Shown here in pieces: positions 24,257-36,160 of a DNA stretch of 64,000 nt. The notes beneath the pieces were generated by a model that saw only the letters and a program-made list of their open reading frames with translations, was not told the origin of the DNA and made no database searches. Source of the DNA: Plectrocnemia conspersa (taxonomy: Eukaryota; Arthropoda; Insecta; Trichoptera; Polycentropodidae). Within the stretch, counting starts at the first letter, position 1. Each line of letters starts with the position of its first letter. Location of the stretch: contig VTFK01000092.1 in assembly GCA_009617715.1 (NCBI GenBank), positions 2,046,001 through 2,110,000 on the forward strand, given 5' to 3'. The position numbers and the translations under genes are program-made.

Positions 24257-26094
24257 TTAAAGTGCATCACTATGAGTTTTGCTATGTCGTGAAAGATCAT
24301 ATTTAGTTTTGTAACTTTTTCCACATGTTTCACATTTAAAATCACGAACGTCGCTATGAATTTGAATATGTCGTGAAAGAATAACTTTGGTTGTAAATGT
24401 TTTTCCACATTTTTCACATTCAAAGTTACGAATATCTCTATGGGCTAACACATGTTGTGAAAGTGAATTTTTATATTTATATGCTTTTCCACATATTTTA
24501 CATTTAAAGTCAAGAACATCGCTATGAGTTTGAAGATGTCGTAAAAGAATAACTTTAGTTGTAAATTTCTTTCCACATTTTTCACATTCAAAATCACGAA
24601 CATCTCTATGGGAACGCATATGTTGTGAAAGTAAGTTTTTATATTTATATGCTTTTCCACATTTTTCACATTCAAAGTCAAACGCATCTCTATGAGTTTG
24701 CATATGTTGCGAAAGTATGTTTTTATATTTGAATGCTTTTCCACATGTTTCACATTCATAACCACGAATATCTCTGTGAGTTTGCACATGTAGTGAAAGC
24801 ACTTCTTTATATTTGAAAGATTTCCCACACAATTCACATCCATAATTACGAACATCGCTATGAGTTCGAATATGTTTTGTAAGACTGTTTTTAGTTATGA
24901 ATGATTTTCCGCACTTTTTACATTTAAAGCCACGAATATCACTATGAGTTTGAATATGTCGTGAAAGAATGGTTATAGTAGTAAATATTTTTCTACATTT
25001 TTGACATTCAAAGTCACCAACACTATTATGAATTAGCATATGTTTTGAAAGACTATTTTTAGTTATGAATGCTTTTCCACATTTTTTACATTCAAAATCA
25101 CGAACATCGCTATGAGTTAGCATATGTTGCGACAGAGTGAATTTAGATTTTAATGCTTTTCCACATGTTTTACATTTTAGTTCACGAATATCGTTATGAA
25201 TTTGCATATGTTTTGAAAGATTATATTTTATTGTGAATGCTTTTCCACATTTTACACATTCAAAATCACGGACATCGTTATGAGTATGCGTATGTTTTGT
25301 TAGATAGTTTTTAGTTGTGAATGCTTTACCACATTTTTCACATTTAAAGTCACGAATTTCACTATGAGTGAGCATATGTACTGTAAAACATTTTTTAGTA
25401 TTGAACACTTTCCCACATTGGATACACTCATTTTTATAAGAACCAACTTGCTTACCTTGAACCCTAATACATTTCTTTTTCTCTGGTTTCTGAAATTTAA
25501 ATAGTGTTCGTTCGATTACTTGTTGATATTGAAATACATAGCAATTAAAAACTAATAGGCTATTACATTAGTAGAGTTGTCAATTTGGTCCACATCGATA
25601 ATATTAGCTTTCAGTATATCTTTAACATCGTGCATTTCTAAAATCAATAATTAAAATATTTAAAATGTAAAAGTATAGCGTTGTTATGTATAACAGACCT
25701 ATTTCGAACACGTCGTCTATGTGCGTAGTTTCACTGCTATCGTATTCGCATTTTATATTCTGAAACTTGAAAAAAAACCACAATAAATAAACACACATGC
25801 ATTAGCAAATGTTATATATAACGTTTCATTACCTCGATTTTACATTGAACCGTGTCAACGGAAGCAAATGTTTCATCGTCGTTTTCTATGTCAGCTTCTG
25901 TAAAAATTGAGTTTAATACTACAAGAAAATAGTAAATCATTTAGTGACGAGTGAGTAAATCGTATGTTATTGATGAAAATACAAAATACTTCGTTTCTAA
26001 TTGATGATCTTTTTTTAACATATGTGATTTTCATGGAATTGTGATCAGGAAAACAATAAAACAAATAAATGTTACTTGTTCTGATAAACGCCAT
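24257..26094 (-). CDS. ZF-E: C2H2 zinc-finger protein, 14 fingers
   Basis: Exons: 26094-26076, 25897-25833, 25759-25699, 25637-25567, 25489-24257; 482 residues, phases 1-0-1-0. Exon 1 encodes MAFIRT; the split codon is Lys, not Glu as in ZF-A, C, D and F. Exon 2 gives ADIENDDETFASVDTVQCKIE, exon 3 an IKCE motif, exon 4 EMHDVKDILKANIIDVDQID. The finger exon starts KPEKKKCIRVQ and holds 14 complete fingers with linkers such as HSDVRDF and HRDIRGY. Exon lengths 19/65/-/71 equal those of ZF-F, its nearest relative here, 24 kb away on the other strand. Sequence beyond the stop (about 24195-24240) still resembles part of another finger. Confidence 0.88.
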
Positions 26095-27687
26095 TGCAAT
26101 CAGCGTCAGGTTATCGGCAAACGTCAAAAGCGTAAATAATAATCTTTGACCCAAATACGTGAACTATCAAGCATGACAGAAAAACTTATAACATATTTAT
26201 TAACAAAACACCCACATTATTTAATAATAAAAAGCATTAGTTATTTAAAAAATAAATAAATTAACGTATATTGACAACAGTAGAAATTATTCAATATTTA
26301 AATTCAGTATATTTGTATTAGAAATTAACAGAATATTGTTGTAACGTAATAATTGGATAATTATTTAATTCTTATTAAACTTCAAAATGATAAAATTAAT
26401 TTTAAAAATCGTAACATCGTTGCAAAGGCAATTACGCTTTACCTTCATTGCACTTATGGCGTCCTAAAGGTAAAACGTGGCTTATAATTATAAAACTTAA
26501 TAAATGTTTATAACTATATAAAGAAATAAAATTAAAAAACTAATTTAAACATGAAATTAAAAGTGCAAATAAATATAGCACACATGGAGAAATGTGTTAG
26601 TTTTGATACTTGTTAATTAGCACGACGCAACGCTCAAAAAGCACCAGTTGTTACTCCCTACTGGTGTGTGCCACGCGCCCACTAGGTACGTTTTTTAAGC
26701 GGTTTAAACCCAAATTTAACCTAAACAAATTAATTATTATACCATCATATTCCCTGAACAAATTTATCGGTATTTGCTAAGAATATCAGCACCACGTTCA
26801 GAAACGACTACGAAAGCGGCCATCAACGTTTTGTTTCATAATTACGTTTTCAAGTTTGAAACTAATCTGACTATTCATATTCATATTCATATTCATATTA
26901 GTAGTAAACTAAATCTTCTTAACAGAAAATGAAATTGTGTGATATGTATTTACATTGAAAGGCAATCGATTATAGCACGCCCACTTCCATAAAGAATTGA
27001 GATTCTCCTGCAAGTCGAAGTAGCCCGAAATCAACTGCACTTTTTTAAAAATTCAAGTCATCTGCATACAATAAAAAAATAACGATTTATTGCTGTTTCT
27101 ATGTCATTAATGAACAATAGAAACAGCAATGAACCCAAGTTGATAATTTAGCTCATAAATTTCGTAAAATTATTTTGTTAGAAATGTCGTTTGCACATGG
27201 GTACACACCCGGGACCAGATTTTTTCTCTTAACGATATTATTTTTTCAATAGGAATACACTTTTTGCGTTCATATGTGAGATATTTGGAGAATAAATACG
27301 CGCGCGGCAATAAAAGCTATGTTCTAAGGTTTACAACATATTTATGTAATATTATTGTAGCCGTTGGGCCAATCGCAGAGGAGGAAGTGTGGATCCGATA
27401 TTCTTAACAAGTAGCAATTAACCATATGTTAGACCTAAATACAATACAAAAATATATATGAATAAATATTTACAATTGTATAAAGAAATAAGTGTAAATA
27501 AATATAGCAAACACATGTTTGATGAATGAGTGTATAAAAAAAATAATAATATAAAAATTGAAATTTGACGAATCAGGGTGGCCACCGCAACGAAGCGCTC
27601 CAGTTTTTCCACGTCTCTCGTCCTTTGGTGTGGCAACACTGAGCCGGCTCGTCGTTCCCGATCGCTTGATTCCCAGCTGACGTTAAA
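26095..27687. other. Intergenic, ZF-E to eEF1B
   Basis: No gene is seen. A hexamer array of TTCATA type lies near 26875-26898. A segment at 26760-26860 resembles 19360-19480. The eEF1B promoter and 5' UTR occupy the last part; GC content rises near 27600. Confidence 0.45.
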
Positions 27688-29683
27688 ATGGCTTCCGCCG
27701 CTGTGTTCAAATTCCAAAATGACAAAGACGGTCTGAGGAAACTCGAGGAACACCTCAGGGACTTCAGCTTCGTTTCCGGGTAACGCGATCCTTCGCCACG
27801 CTTCATAACCTATACAACTCCTTCTATCTATATATAGAGAAAATAGTGTAGAAAATATCGAAAAAATCGATTTAAAACGCCAGCTATATATAATCTGTTT
27901 GCTCTACTTTCAGGTACCAACCTACCGAAGATGACTTCAAGGCTTTCAAAGAAGTCGGAGCTTCGAAGGGTCTCGGCGTTAATACGACTCGCTGGTTTAA
28001 TAACATCTCTTCGTATAACGCCTGTCCAGCCATGTCCTGTCCCGCTAAACCGACGGCGACGGCGACGGCCTGCTCTATCAAACCTGCAGTGTGCCCCGTA
28101 CCCGCAAAAGCGGCAGCTGCTGCAGCGCCGGCTGATGACGATGATCTAGATTTATTCGGCTCTGACGAAGAAGAGGTAAAATTATATAACTACATTTCTA
28201 TATCATATAATATTATATCAGTGGTGATTGATTATTTCAGAATCAGTAACTTACTATTTATTCTAATCGAATTTTTGTTAGAGCCTTTTATATGCCAAAT
28301 GAAAATAGTGAAATAACCAAAAATAAATCATTTTGAAATCTGAAATGACATTATTGCTGTACAGAGAAAATAAATATTTTTCTATCCACACATTTTAAAA
28401 ATAATTATCTAAGAAATACCAAAATCCACTTTAAATGTATGATTGTTAGAAAGACTTTTGTACGTATCGCTACAATAATATTTAAAAAAAAAATCTTTTC
28501 ATGCAGCTAAAGCAAATACAATTATGATGCACGTGTGCAACAGCTCTTCTCTCAATTTTTAGTGTATAAATTATAAGATGTTTTCACTTAGCAAGGCGGA
28601 ATATACAATAATTTAACTTAATGGAATGGAAAATGACATGCGCGAATAATTTTAATATTGATTAATTTTATTTTAATTTAATTGTTCGATTAAATTGATC
28701 AAAATCTAAATATCGTGGGCCAGCTTTCGTCCTGCCACCGGGTTATATCATATATTAGAACCCATTGAGAAGCTTTACAGACCACCAATGTACTTTTTAT
28801 AGCACTATAGCTCTAGAGACTAACCACTTCTGTTCAGGTTTACTTTGTTAATTCCTTAAAACATTACATTTGAAACATGTTCATACACGATATCAAATAT
28901 AAAAATAATCATCTTGATATATCATTCATAATAATCATTAATAGCTTCAGTCACCTGAGATATGTTTTTGCCAATATCGTCTATTCTTCACGACAGTGTA
29001 CCCAGACAAACTTATTTGATTGAATAAAGTAGCTTTATCTGAACTTATTTCTTCTGCTGTTTCGATCATGCATTGCTTGATTATTTCTTTGTTAGTGAAT
29101 AGCTTTCCAGCTTTTGCTATTAAATGTGCCACTAGATAACTAACTCGAGTTGCCGCTTCTTGTCTAGAATTCAATTTCTTGAAAATCAATTGAGAGTAAA
29201 GCCAATTAAAGTTAAGCTATAAACAATTGATAAATAAAGATTTCATCATAAAATCTTCTACAGCCGATTTTATATTATTTATTTATCTAAAGAATATTTT
29301 TGCAAATATTTACACGATGTATTCGTTTTAATTTTCAGGACGCTCAAGCAGCAGCGATCAGGGAACAAAGATTAAAGGACTACGCTAGTAAAAAGTCAAC
29401 GAAACCCGCCCTCATAGCAAAATCCTCGATCGTCTTGGATGTGAAGCCTTGGGACGACGAAACCGACATGGGCGAGATGGAGAAGACAGTCAGAACCATC
29501 GTAATGGACGGTCTCGTCTGGGGCGCGTCAAAGCTAGTGCCCGTAGGTTACGGAATCAAGAAATTGCAGATTATGTGCATTGTCGAAGACGACAAAGTGT
29601 CTGTGGACCTTCTCTCCGAAACCATTCAAGAGTTCGAAGATTTTGTACAATCGGTCGACATTGCGGCTTTCAACAAGATTTAA
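27688..29683 (+). CDS. eEF1beta: Translation elongation factor eEF1B-beta
   Basis: Guanine-nucleotide exchange subunit that recharges eEF1A with GTP during translation elongation; cytosolic eEF1B complex. Exons: 27688-27779, 27914-28175, 29339-29683; 232 residues, close to the usual 210-230. Residues about 1-70 form the GST-like N-terminal domain ([19 protein letters not shown]). An Ala/Pro linker follows, then an acidic stretch [14 protein letters not shown]. The C-terminal exchange domain has [31 protein letters not shown] and ends [13 protein letters not shown], the family's near-invariant end. The linker is unusual in carrying four cysteines, mostly as Cys-Pro. AATAAA-type signals lie at about 29780. 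Intron 2 contains a dead hAT fragment. Confidence 0.97.
28947..29189 (-). pseudogene. hAT transposase fragment (GTF2IRD2/DUF4371-like) in eEF1B intron 2
   Basis: The - strand frame reads [20 protein letters not shown], then IKQCM and ISLSGYTVV. This is the typical N-terminal part of hAT-derived proteins such as GTF2IRD2-like and FAM200/ZBED ('VAxLIAKxGKPFTxGEFIKxCM'). The zinc finger and catalytic core are missing. It is antisense to the host gene. Confidence 0.75.
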
Positions 29684-30536
29684 ATCGTGTCCGTTTCATA
29701 AGTTCTCACTCTTAAAATATAAGTTTTACATAATTTTTATCGTTTTTATGCATCCGAAAACATCTTCCTCTCCCAAATTAAATAAATAAGAACAATTTTG
29801 AGTTAATTTATTTTAATACCATGTTACAGAATGAAATACATACATCGAAACTTCTAATGTTATGACTAGTGACAATAAACGTTAATTAATGTAGGGTTTC
29901 TACTTTTTACATGCTGAGATATACTTCATCAGTTTATACTGTTAATGACCATATATTAATGAAATCTCCTTTATTTATGGACATAATTAACCTTAGCTAG
30001 TTGAAATATAAAAATTATATTTATCGAATTATTTAATTTTTAAATTGAGCAATGAATATATCTGATATGGCAACTTGAGGATGCAAGTAGAATATAAGAT
30101 AGTATATTGCTAACGCTAATGACTTACAATAATTAATTTAATTTAAGTCTACTTAAAAATCTATCATAAAAATGCAGTTTATTGTAATTAAAAAATAGAG
30201 GTACAGCTGAAATCCGCATGTAATTCTATATGTAGATAGAGTTATCTCAATTTTGTGGCAAAAATCTTGTACAATGTATTGTGCTTATTATCACGCCAGC
30301 TTTGATGACTTTATAATCACTAATAGCTTCTGTGAACCGTAATAATAAATAAACACCGTTTACATCTATAACCGATCGTCAAACTAAATTAATTAAGAAA
30401 AAGTTACAGATCAGTGATGCAAATAAATATAAAATTTAAAAGTAGTATTTACCGATATAAAAGTTTCTCATTCAGCAAGGTCATATAATCATATTATATA
30501 TTTTGCCTTTTTAAGAATTTAATGAAACTCATATTT

Positions 30537-33500
30537 TTACACTAATATTTTTTTGACATCTTCACCGGTGACAAACATTTTTGGAATGTCGCTTCCGAAG
30601 TACATTTTATTATTTGCCGATACGTATTCGTACTTTTTCAACTCTAGATAATCTTTGGTCAAAAGCAATTTATTCGCCATAGCTTCTCTTTCGGCGTGAT
30701 AATACAACGAATCGGCTTTAGTTTTCTCTTTAGCCATATGAATCGAGTCTTCGATATGTTCCATCTTCTTGAAAGACTCTTTCTCCATTATCTTCTGCTC
30801 GTATTGTATCTTCGCCACTTGCGCTTCTTTCTCTGCCATTATTATAGCCCTCAAGCGATCCGTCTCCGCTTCTTTATTAACCACCTACAATTAGTAAACG
30901 GATCGATAAAATATGAACAGACTGATTCGATATATTATTATGATTATACCTTTTGATGCTGCGCTGCAATGAGTAATTTAGTGTTTTCGGCTTCCATCAG
31001 CTCGTAGTTCTTTTTGATCAGTTCGGGGATCTTCGGCTTAGTAACTCTGACCGCCTGGATCATAAGACCCGGTGCCATTTCTGTCAAATCCATTTGCAAC
31101 GCCTAAAATATTTATTCTTAAATGATAATAATTCAAACTAAAACACTATTCTTAATAAAAAATGTAAATAACCTTCTTCAGATTCTCGTCTATTTGATCA
31201 AATAAATTGATGTAAACTTCATGCAACGAGTGAACGCTGCAAAATTGATTCAATTCATGATGAACTTTGTTGAAAATCAAAGTTTTATCGTAATCGGCTG
31301 TGTAGTTACGTACTATATCCAGAACTAAAATAAAACAATAAATTATAAACAGAAATATAATTTTTTCGGTAAATAAATATAATCTTTTGAAGTTATTTCT
31401 AATTTTTTTTACCAAACTATAGATTTCAAATTAAATGGCTTTCTGTGATTATCGATAAATATGTACCTGATTTCGGATCTAACTTATTGACGACTTCTAT
31501 TCTATCAAAGTAGATCATGACGCCACTGCTGGTTCCGCACGGAACGTTTGTGACTTCGTCTGTTTGAAGAGTGACTTGAATGGCTTTAAAGGTCGTCAAG
31601 TATGGAATCTTCATGTGGAAGCCGGGCTCGCTAGTGATCGGTAAAAGTGCTCCACCCTTAAAATAAAAAATATATTTGTTAACACTTAACAGTCCACTGG
31701 CATTACATAAACGACAAATGAAAAATTTATCTTTCAAAGTAATTCAGTAATACTTATTGAAAAAAAAATTGTGGGAATCTTTGCTAATATATTGCAATGA
31801 AAAAAGTGCTTATGTGCTATGTAAATTAAATAATAATTTATGAAACATAACGCGAGTATAATAAGAGCTTGAAATAGTTGCGATAAAGAGTTATACTTTA
31901 ACATTGCAATCGCTTGTTGCATTGATTTTGTCTTAGATCGCTCCTTGCACTGCATGTGATCGTGTATTATTATTTGAACAACTGCTCAATTATTGACTAT
32001 TTAAAAATAATCTTGCGACCGAAATGACCGAAAGAAATTGATAGCAGTATATTTCAAAAGGACGTCAATTAAAAGAGGTGGCAGGTAAGGGCATTTGCCC
32101 CTCCCCTTGAATTTAGTCAGAAAAATGCATGTCAATTAATGAAATACTACGTATCTTAATGAAATGGAAGGAATAAAAGAACGACCACTAACTGGCCAAC
32201 TTGTGCCTCCCACCCCCTGGAAAAAGTCAAAATTACCTTGATTCTAAACCATAAATTCTCAGGTAAATAAAATCTAAAGAATTCAACTTTTCTATATGTA
32301 GTTATACATTTAATTTTTACATGCGATGTATAAATGTTAGTGAATGTGTATTTTTCAGTGAAGTTACATTTCCACTAGGGAAGTCCACATACATTTTCAC
32401 CAGTAAATGTATTATATATTTCTACTGGCGAAAATATAATTTATCTGATAAAAGCTAATATGCTGCTCTAAAATGCATATGAAACTCAATTTGACACTTG
32501 CAAAACGTTCATTTGCTGTTCAAACCCAAACCAAACCAGATGAAGGTTCAGCTAGACAAATGACGCTTAATTGCGTCATCAGATCTTAACGATAACAATA
32601 ACGCAGCGGCTTGCAAAGCGCAAATGTAAATTAAATAAAAAATTTGAGAAATGAATATTTAAATTAAAATATTTTTTTAGATTTTCATAAATATTCTTAC
32701 ATGTCTACAATTTAGTGAAAAATTCAACAAATGTCTTTTATGACTTCAAAGTAAACAAAACTTTATTGTGTTTAATTATGATAAAAAAATATACACCCAG
32801 GCCTTATATTACACGGCCATATGATTCCACAAAAACGACGTGTTATACGAGATTTGAAGTTCATATAAAATTAGGGTTTGCGTTCCGAGAAAAAATCTAA
32901 ATTATATAATTCCCTTTATTTCTCAAAAAAATATACATTTTCATATTTATCGAAATTTTTATTAATATGTAACATAATAGATCATTCATTCATCATCGCT
33001 ATGACTTAAAAGTCTATATGTTCGACTCTTTTTCGAGATCGGTTGTAAGATGTCATCATCAGAGGACTCTGTAGCATTTTTGGATTTAAGCTTTAAAAAT
33101 TCAGTAATAAGCGATTGTCTACTTTTAGCACATAATTCTTTACGTATTTCGCTATAAGGGGCCAAATTCTGCTGTAATCCCCTCTTGAACTTCAAACTTC
33201 TTTCCGTCATAGGATCATTTTCTATAAAAAAATATTCTAATTTATCAGCCAATCCCAAGCCGTCATTTGTTGTTTTTAATGTGAAACATTTAGCTATTTC
33301 GCTGCAACTGCTTTCTGAGTCATTAACTATGGTAGTTTAATCTAACTTTCATTCTTCTAATTCCTTTTTGTTCAACGTACTATCTTCCAATATTTCTCCG
33401 ATATCTTGAATATGCATATCATGCAATCCTTCTCCACTAATACCACGACAAATGTTAATTATTCTTTTGTATTCATTTTCTATTTGTGGTACAACATTTT

Positions 33501-34730
33501 CTCCAGGGACTACTTCTGGCCACAGCTTTTTCAGCAAGAATTTAAAGTTAATTGATGTATTTCTTTAATGGATGCAGAGACCATATTGTTACAATTTCGA
33601 ATAGAATTTTTTTTAAAGCTTGTGTAACGGTTAAATTCGCGATCCATATGCGTATAAATCAAACATGTTAATTAATTTTTAATTGTTGTTTTTTCTGAAA
33701 CCGTGTCATATAAAACGTGTTGTACAAAAATATGCCACAATTCATCAACCGTGTTATATTAAAACAGTGTTATAAAAAACCGTATTATACGAGGCTTTGG
33801 TGTACCTATAATTTTACAATAGTTCAGGGTTCATCAACAAATCTACTCACAATAACAAAAGTAATTATTTGCAATGACCCAAAGCTTCAAATGACAAATT
33901 TAATTTAATTCCTGAAAAATCCAATTTAGGCTAGATAATCACTTTTGCCTTTGAATGGTACAAATGTAGTTATCTACCAACTAATAAACAAAGTCAATTT
34001 ATGAATCATTATAGTCAGTGTCCAAAATATCTGATTTTACTAAACTTAAAATAAATGTTGACAACAAAGGTTATAATGAGGTAGTTAAATTTGACCCCAA
34101 AGGTTAAAGCTATTAATAGACAAAGAGGAAATATGCAAAAAATATTAAATGGCGACAATATTCATCCTCATATTTAATGGTTATGCTGTCTCAAATGTAG
34201 ATAAACCAGCTGATCATCATGCTGACAGTATTTAAGGTGACCAGATTTTGAAAATATCAAAGGACAATAAAAATAAAAATGCCATATTGTAAATTTTTGT
34301 TCGAGGACAAAGGAAAAATTGTTGTGAGAGTTAAAAAAAAGTCATTTTGAAAAACTTCAATTTTATATTAAAGACCATCCTGTAATTTTTGGTTTTAAGA
34401 CAAATTTCTGCAGAGAGCTATTTTTGTTCAAGGGTTCAATTTTTGCGAAATTTTTTTTTCAAGTAATTTTTTTTGAGATCAAAGGAGAAATTTTTGTTCA
34501 AGGTCAAAACAATTGAGGTGGATAATCTTTTCCATATGAGTACGTCTGGTCACCTTACCTTACTGTATTTCATTCCCAGGATCGAAGGGAACGTCTGAGG
34601 AATAAATTATTATGAATCTTACCCTAAAGTACACTCCGACGTATCCTTCGTTCAGTTTGTGCAGAGAAAAGTTCATCGCGATGCCGAAGCATATGATAAT
34701 GAAAGCAATCACAGATTGCTGTTCGAACAT
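30537..34730 (-). CDS. Erlin: Erlin (ER lipid-raft SPFH protein)
   Basis: ER-membrane SPFH/prohibitin-family protein; erlins form large rings and support ER-associated degradation of IP3 receptors and sterol-regulated proteins (family knowledge). Exons: 34730-34623, 31656-31467, 31324-31173, 31102-30950, 30884-30537; 316 residues against about 340 in human. A single N-terminal membrane segment (residues about 6-22) is followed by [14 protein letters not shown], then [39 protein letters not shown] and [10 protein letters not shown], diagnostic of erlins. A long coiled coil (about residues 190-270) and a C-terminal [18 protein letters not shown] follow. The protein stops soon after, lacking the vertebrate tail. 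Intron 1 (about 2.97 kb) is filled with transposon remnants. Confidence 0.96.
32070..32560. repeat. R1 repeat copy in Erlin intron 1
   Basis: Same order and orientation as 8636-9215: GGGCATTTGCCCCTCCCC, CGACCACTAACTGGCCAACT, blocks like CCAGTAAATGTATTATAT, then TATGCTGCTCTAAAAT and GACACTTGCAAAACGTTC. Confidence 0.6.
32794..33802 (-). mobile_element. Tigger-like transposon remnant in Erlin intron 1
   Basis: The ends, each next to TA, are related inverted repeats: CACCCAGGCCTTATATTACACGG on the left and, inverted, CACCAAAGCCTCGTATAATACGG on the right (about 18 of 23 match). Two - strand frames inside (33537-33349 and 33258-32986) resemble the Tigger transposase C-terminus: [12 protein letters not shown], an acidic DIGEILED block, and the tail [12 protein letters not shown]. 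The DDE core is missing. Confidence 0.65.
34233..34557. mobile_element. MITE with TAAGGTGACCAGA ends in Erlin intron 1
   Basis: The left end is TAAGGTGACCAGA and the right end TCTGGTCACCTTA, an exact 13-bp inverted repeat. The interior repeats TTTTTGTTCGAGGACAAAGG-like phrases. It is the best preserved of three copies and lies 66 bp from the Erlin first exon. Confidence 0.7.
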
Positions 34731-35329
34731 GATTATTTAGCTGAAATTTCTTCACGTATCAGTCAAAAAACGGAGAAATTCGTCCCTTATGTGCTGTGTA
34801 ATGATTATTTAAGCGTGGTTGCAATTATTTTAAGCTATAACGCAACTGTAAGAACACGTACGTGCTGAAGAAGAAAAGCCGGCTAGCCTACTTTTGGTCG
34901 TAACGTAAAATATTTCGCGCATTAAGAAAGTGACGTTTGACAATCGATTAAAATCAATAAAATAAGAGAAATGTATTTTTCTTTTATAGACGGCTATTTT
35001 TCTTGTTATTATTCCTTTAAATAAACACAAATTATTTTAATGACATTTATATAAAAAGAACCTTACCAACCTAAATGAAAAATAATATGAATTACCTTCC
35101 ATAACAGGAAAGTACTGTATAGAATGAAATTTACTTTATTCCATATCCCATAAATTATTAATTTCAATTAAAACATCGAATTATTTGTATTTTACATGAA
35201 TCTGAAGGAACAATTTCGTAAAATGTAGAGGGTGTATTGTTGTGATGTAATAATTCCATCCTATTTTGGTTAATTAAATTTTAATGTTAAAACAATCAAC
35301 TTCTGGTTCCATTTTTAGGGACAATTTAA

Positions 35330-36160
35330 CTTTTTCCAATCAGTCAGTGGTCGTTTTTTTCAATATTTCGATTTCATTAAGATTCGAGATATTTCATTAA
35401 ATGATATCCATTATTCTAACCAAATTTAAGGGGGGGGGGTAATTTCTCCACCTTCCTTCTCCAAAAACGTACCTGTTTAAAATCCATGGCAAAAGCAATT
35501 AAAACGTGTCGTCGCCGTCGCAATGAAAACGCTCGGTTATCTATACTTTTTATAACAATATTACGACTTACAATAAGCAAGAATCGAATGAAGCATATCT
35601 AAACCGAATTTTGACCAATAGGAGAACGCAAAAACAATTATCCTTTTTTAGAAGTCAAAAGCAAAAAATCGTGCCGTCGTCGTCGCAGTGGGAACGTTCC
35701 CACTGTAACGGCGCCGACACGATTTTATTGCTTTTAACGTGGATTTTTGATTTCTGAGAATTAATAATTAATTTTGCGCTCTCCTATTGACCAAAATTAG
35801 GTTTGAATATACTTTGCCCAATAGTCTCATATTAGAAGTCCATAGTAATATCGGCAAGGATAGCTATCATATTTTCAAAACATAGTGTAAAATCGAAGTG
35901 CAGTCAAACTATGGAGCAATATGCGAGATGCGACATTTCTGCTTATTTTCTTCTGATAGATAAGTTGGCTTAGTTTATATTTTCGATTTAACCTAATGAA
36001 AGTTCTAAAACTATAATTAGATTTTAGAGTAGCATATATATATAATTTCACTAGCGCCTATTAGTTAAATTATATTTTCGCTATTTGAAATATATATCTA
36101 CTGTTGAAAATTAATTTTGACTTCACTAGTAAAAATATTATTACTGAATAATACACATTT
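35330..36160. repeat. Composite R1/R2 repeat
   Basis: An R1 head (CAGTCAGTGGTCGTTTTTTT, G-run at about 35430) is followed by a long palindrome centred near 35693. Next comes the R2 block (about 35740-35980: TTTTTGATTTCTGAGAA, CTCCTATTGACCAAAATTAGG) and an R1 tail. R2 plus the R1 tail recur together at 55385-55990. Confidence 0.6.

Noticed and set aside
24445..24855. 136-codon frame in the shadow of ZF-E, and similar frames in ZF-B, D and F
   Set aside because: These are alternate frames of repetitive finger-coding DNA; their apparent repeat structure mirrors the real frame.
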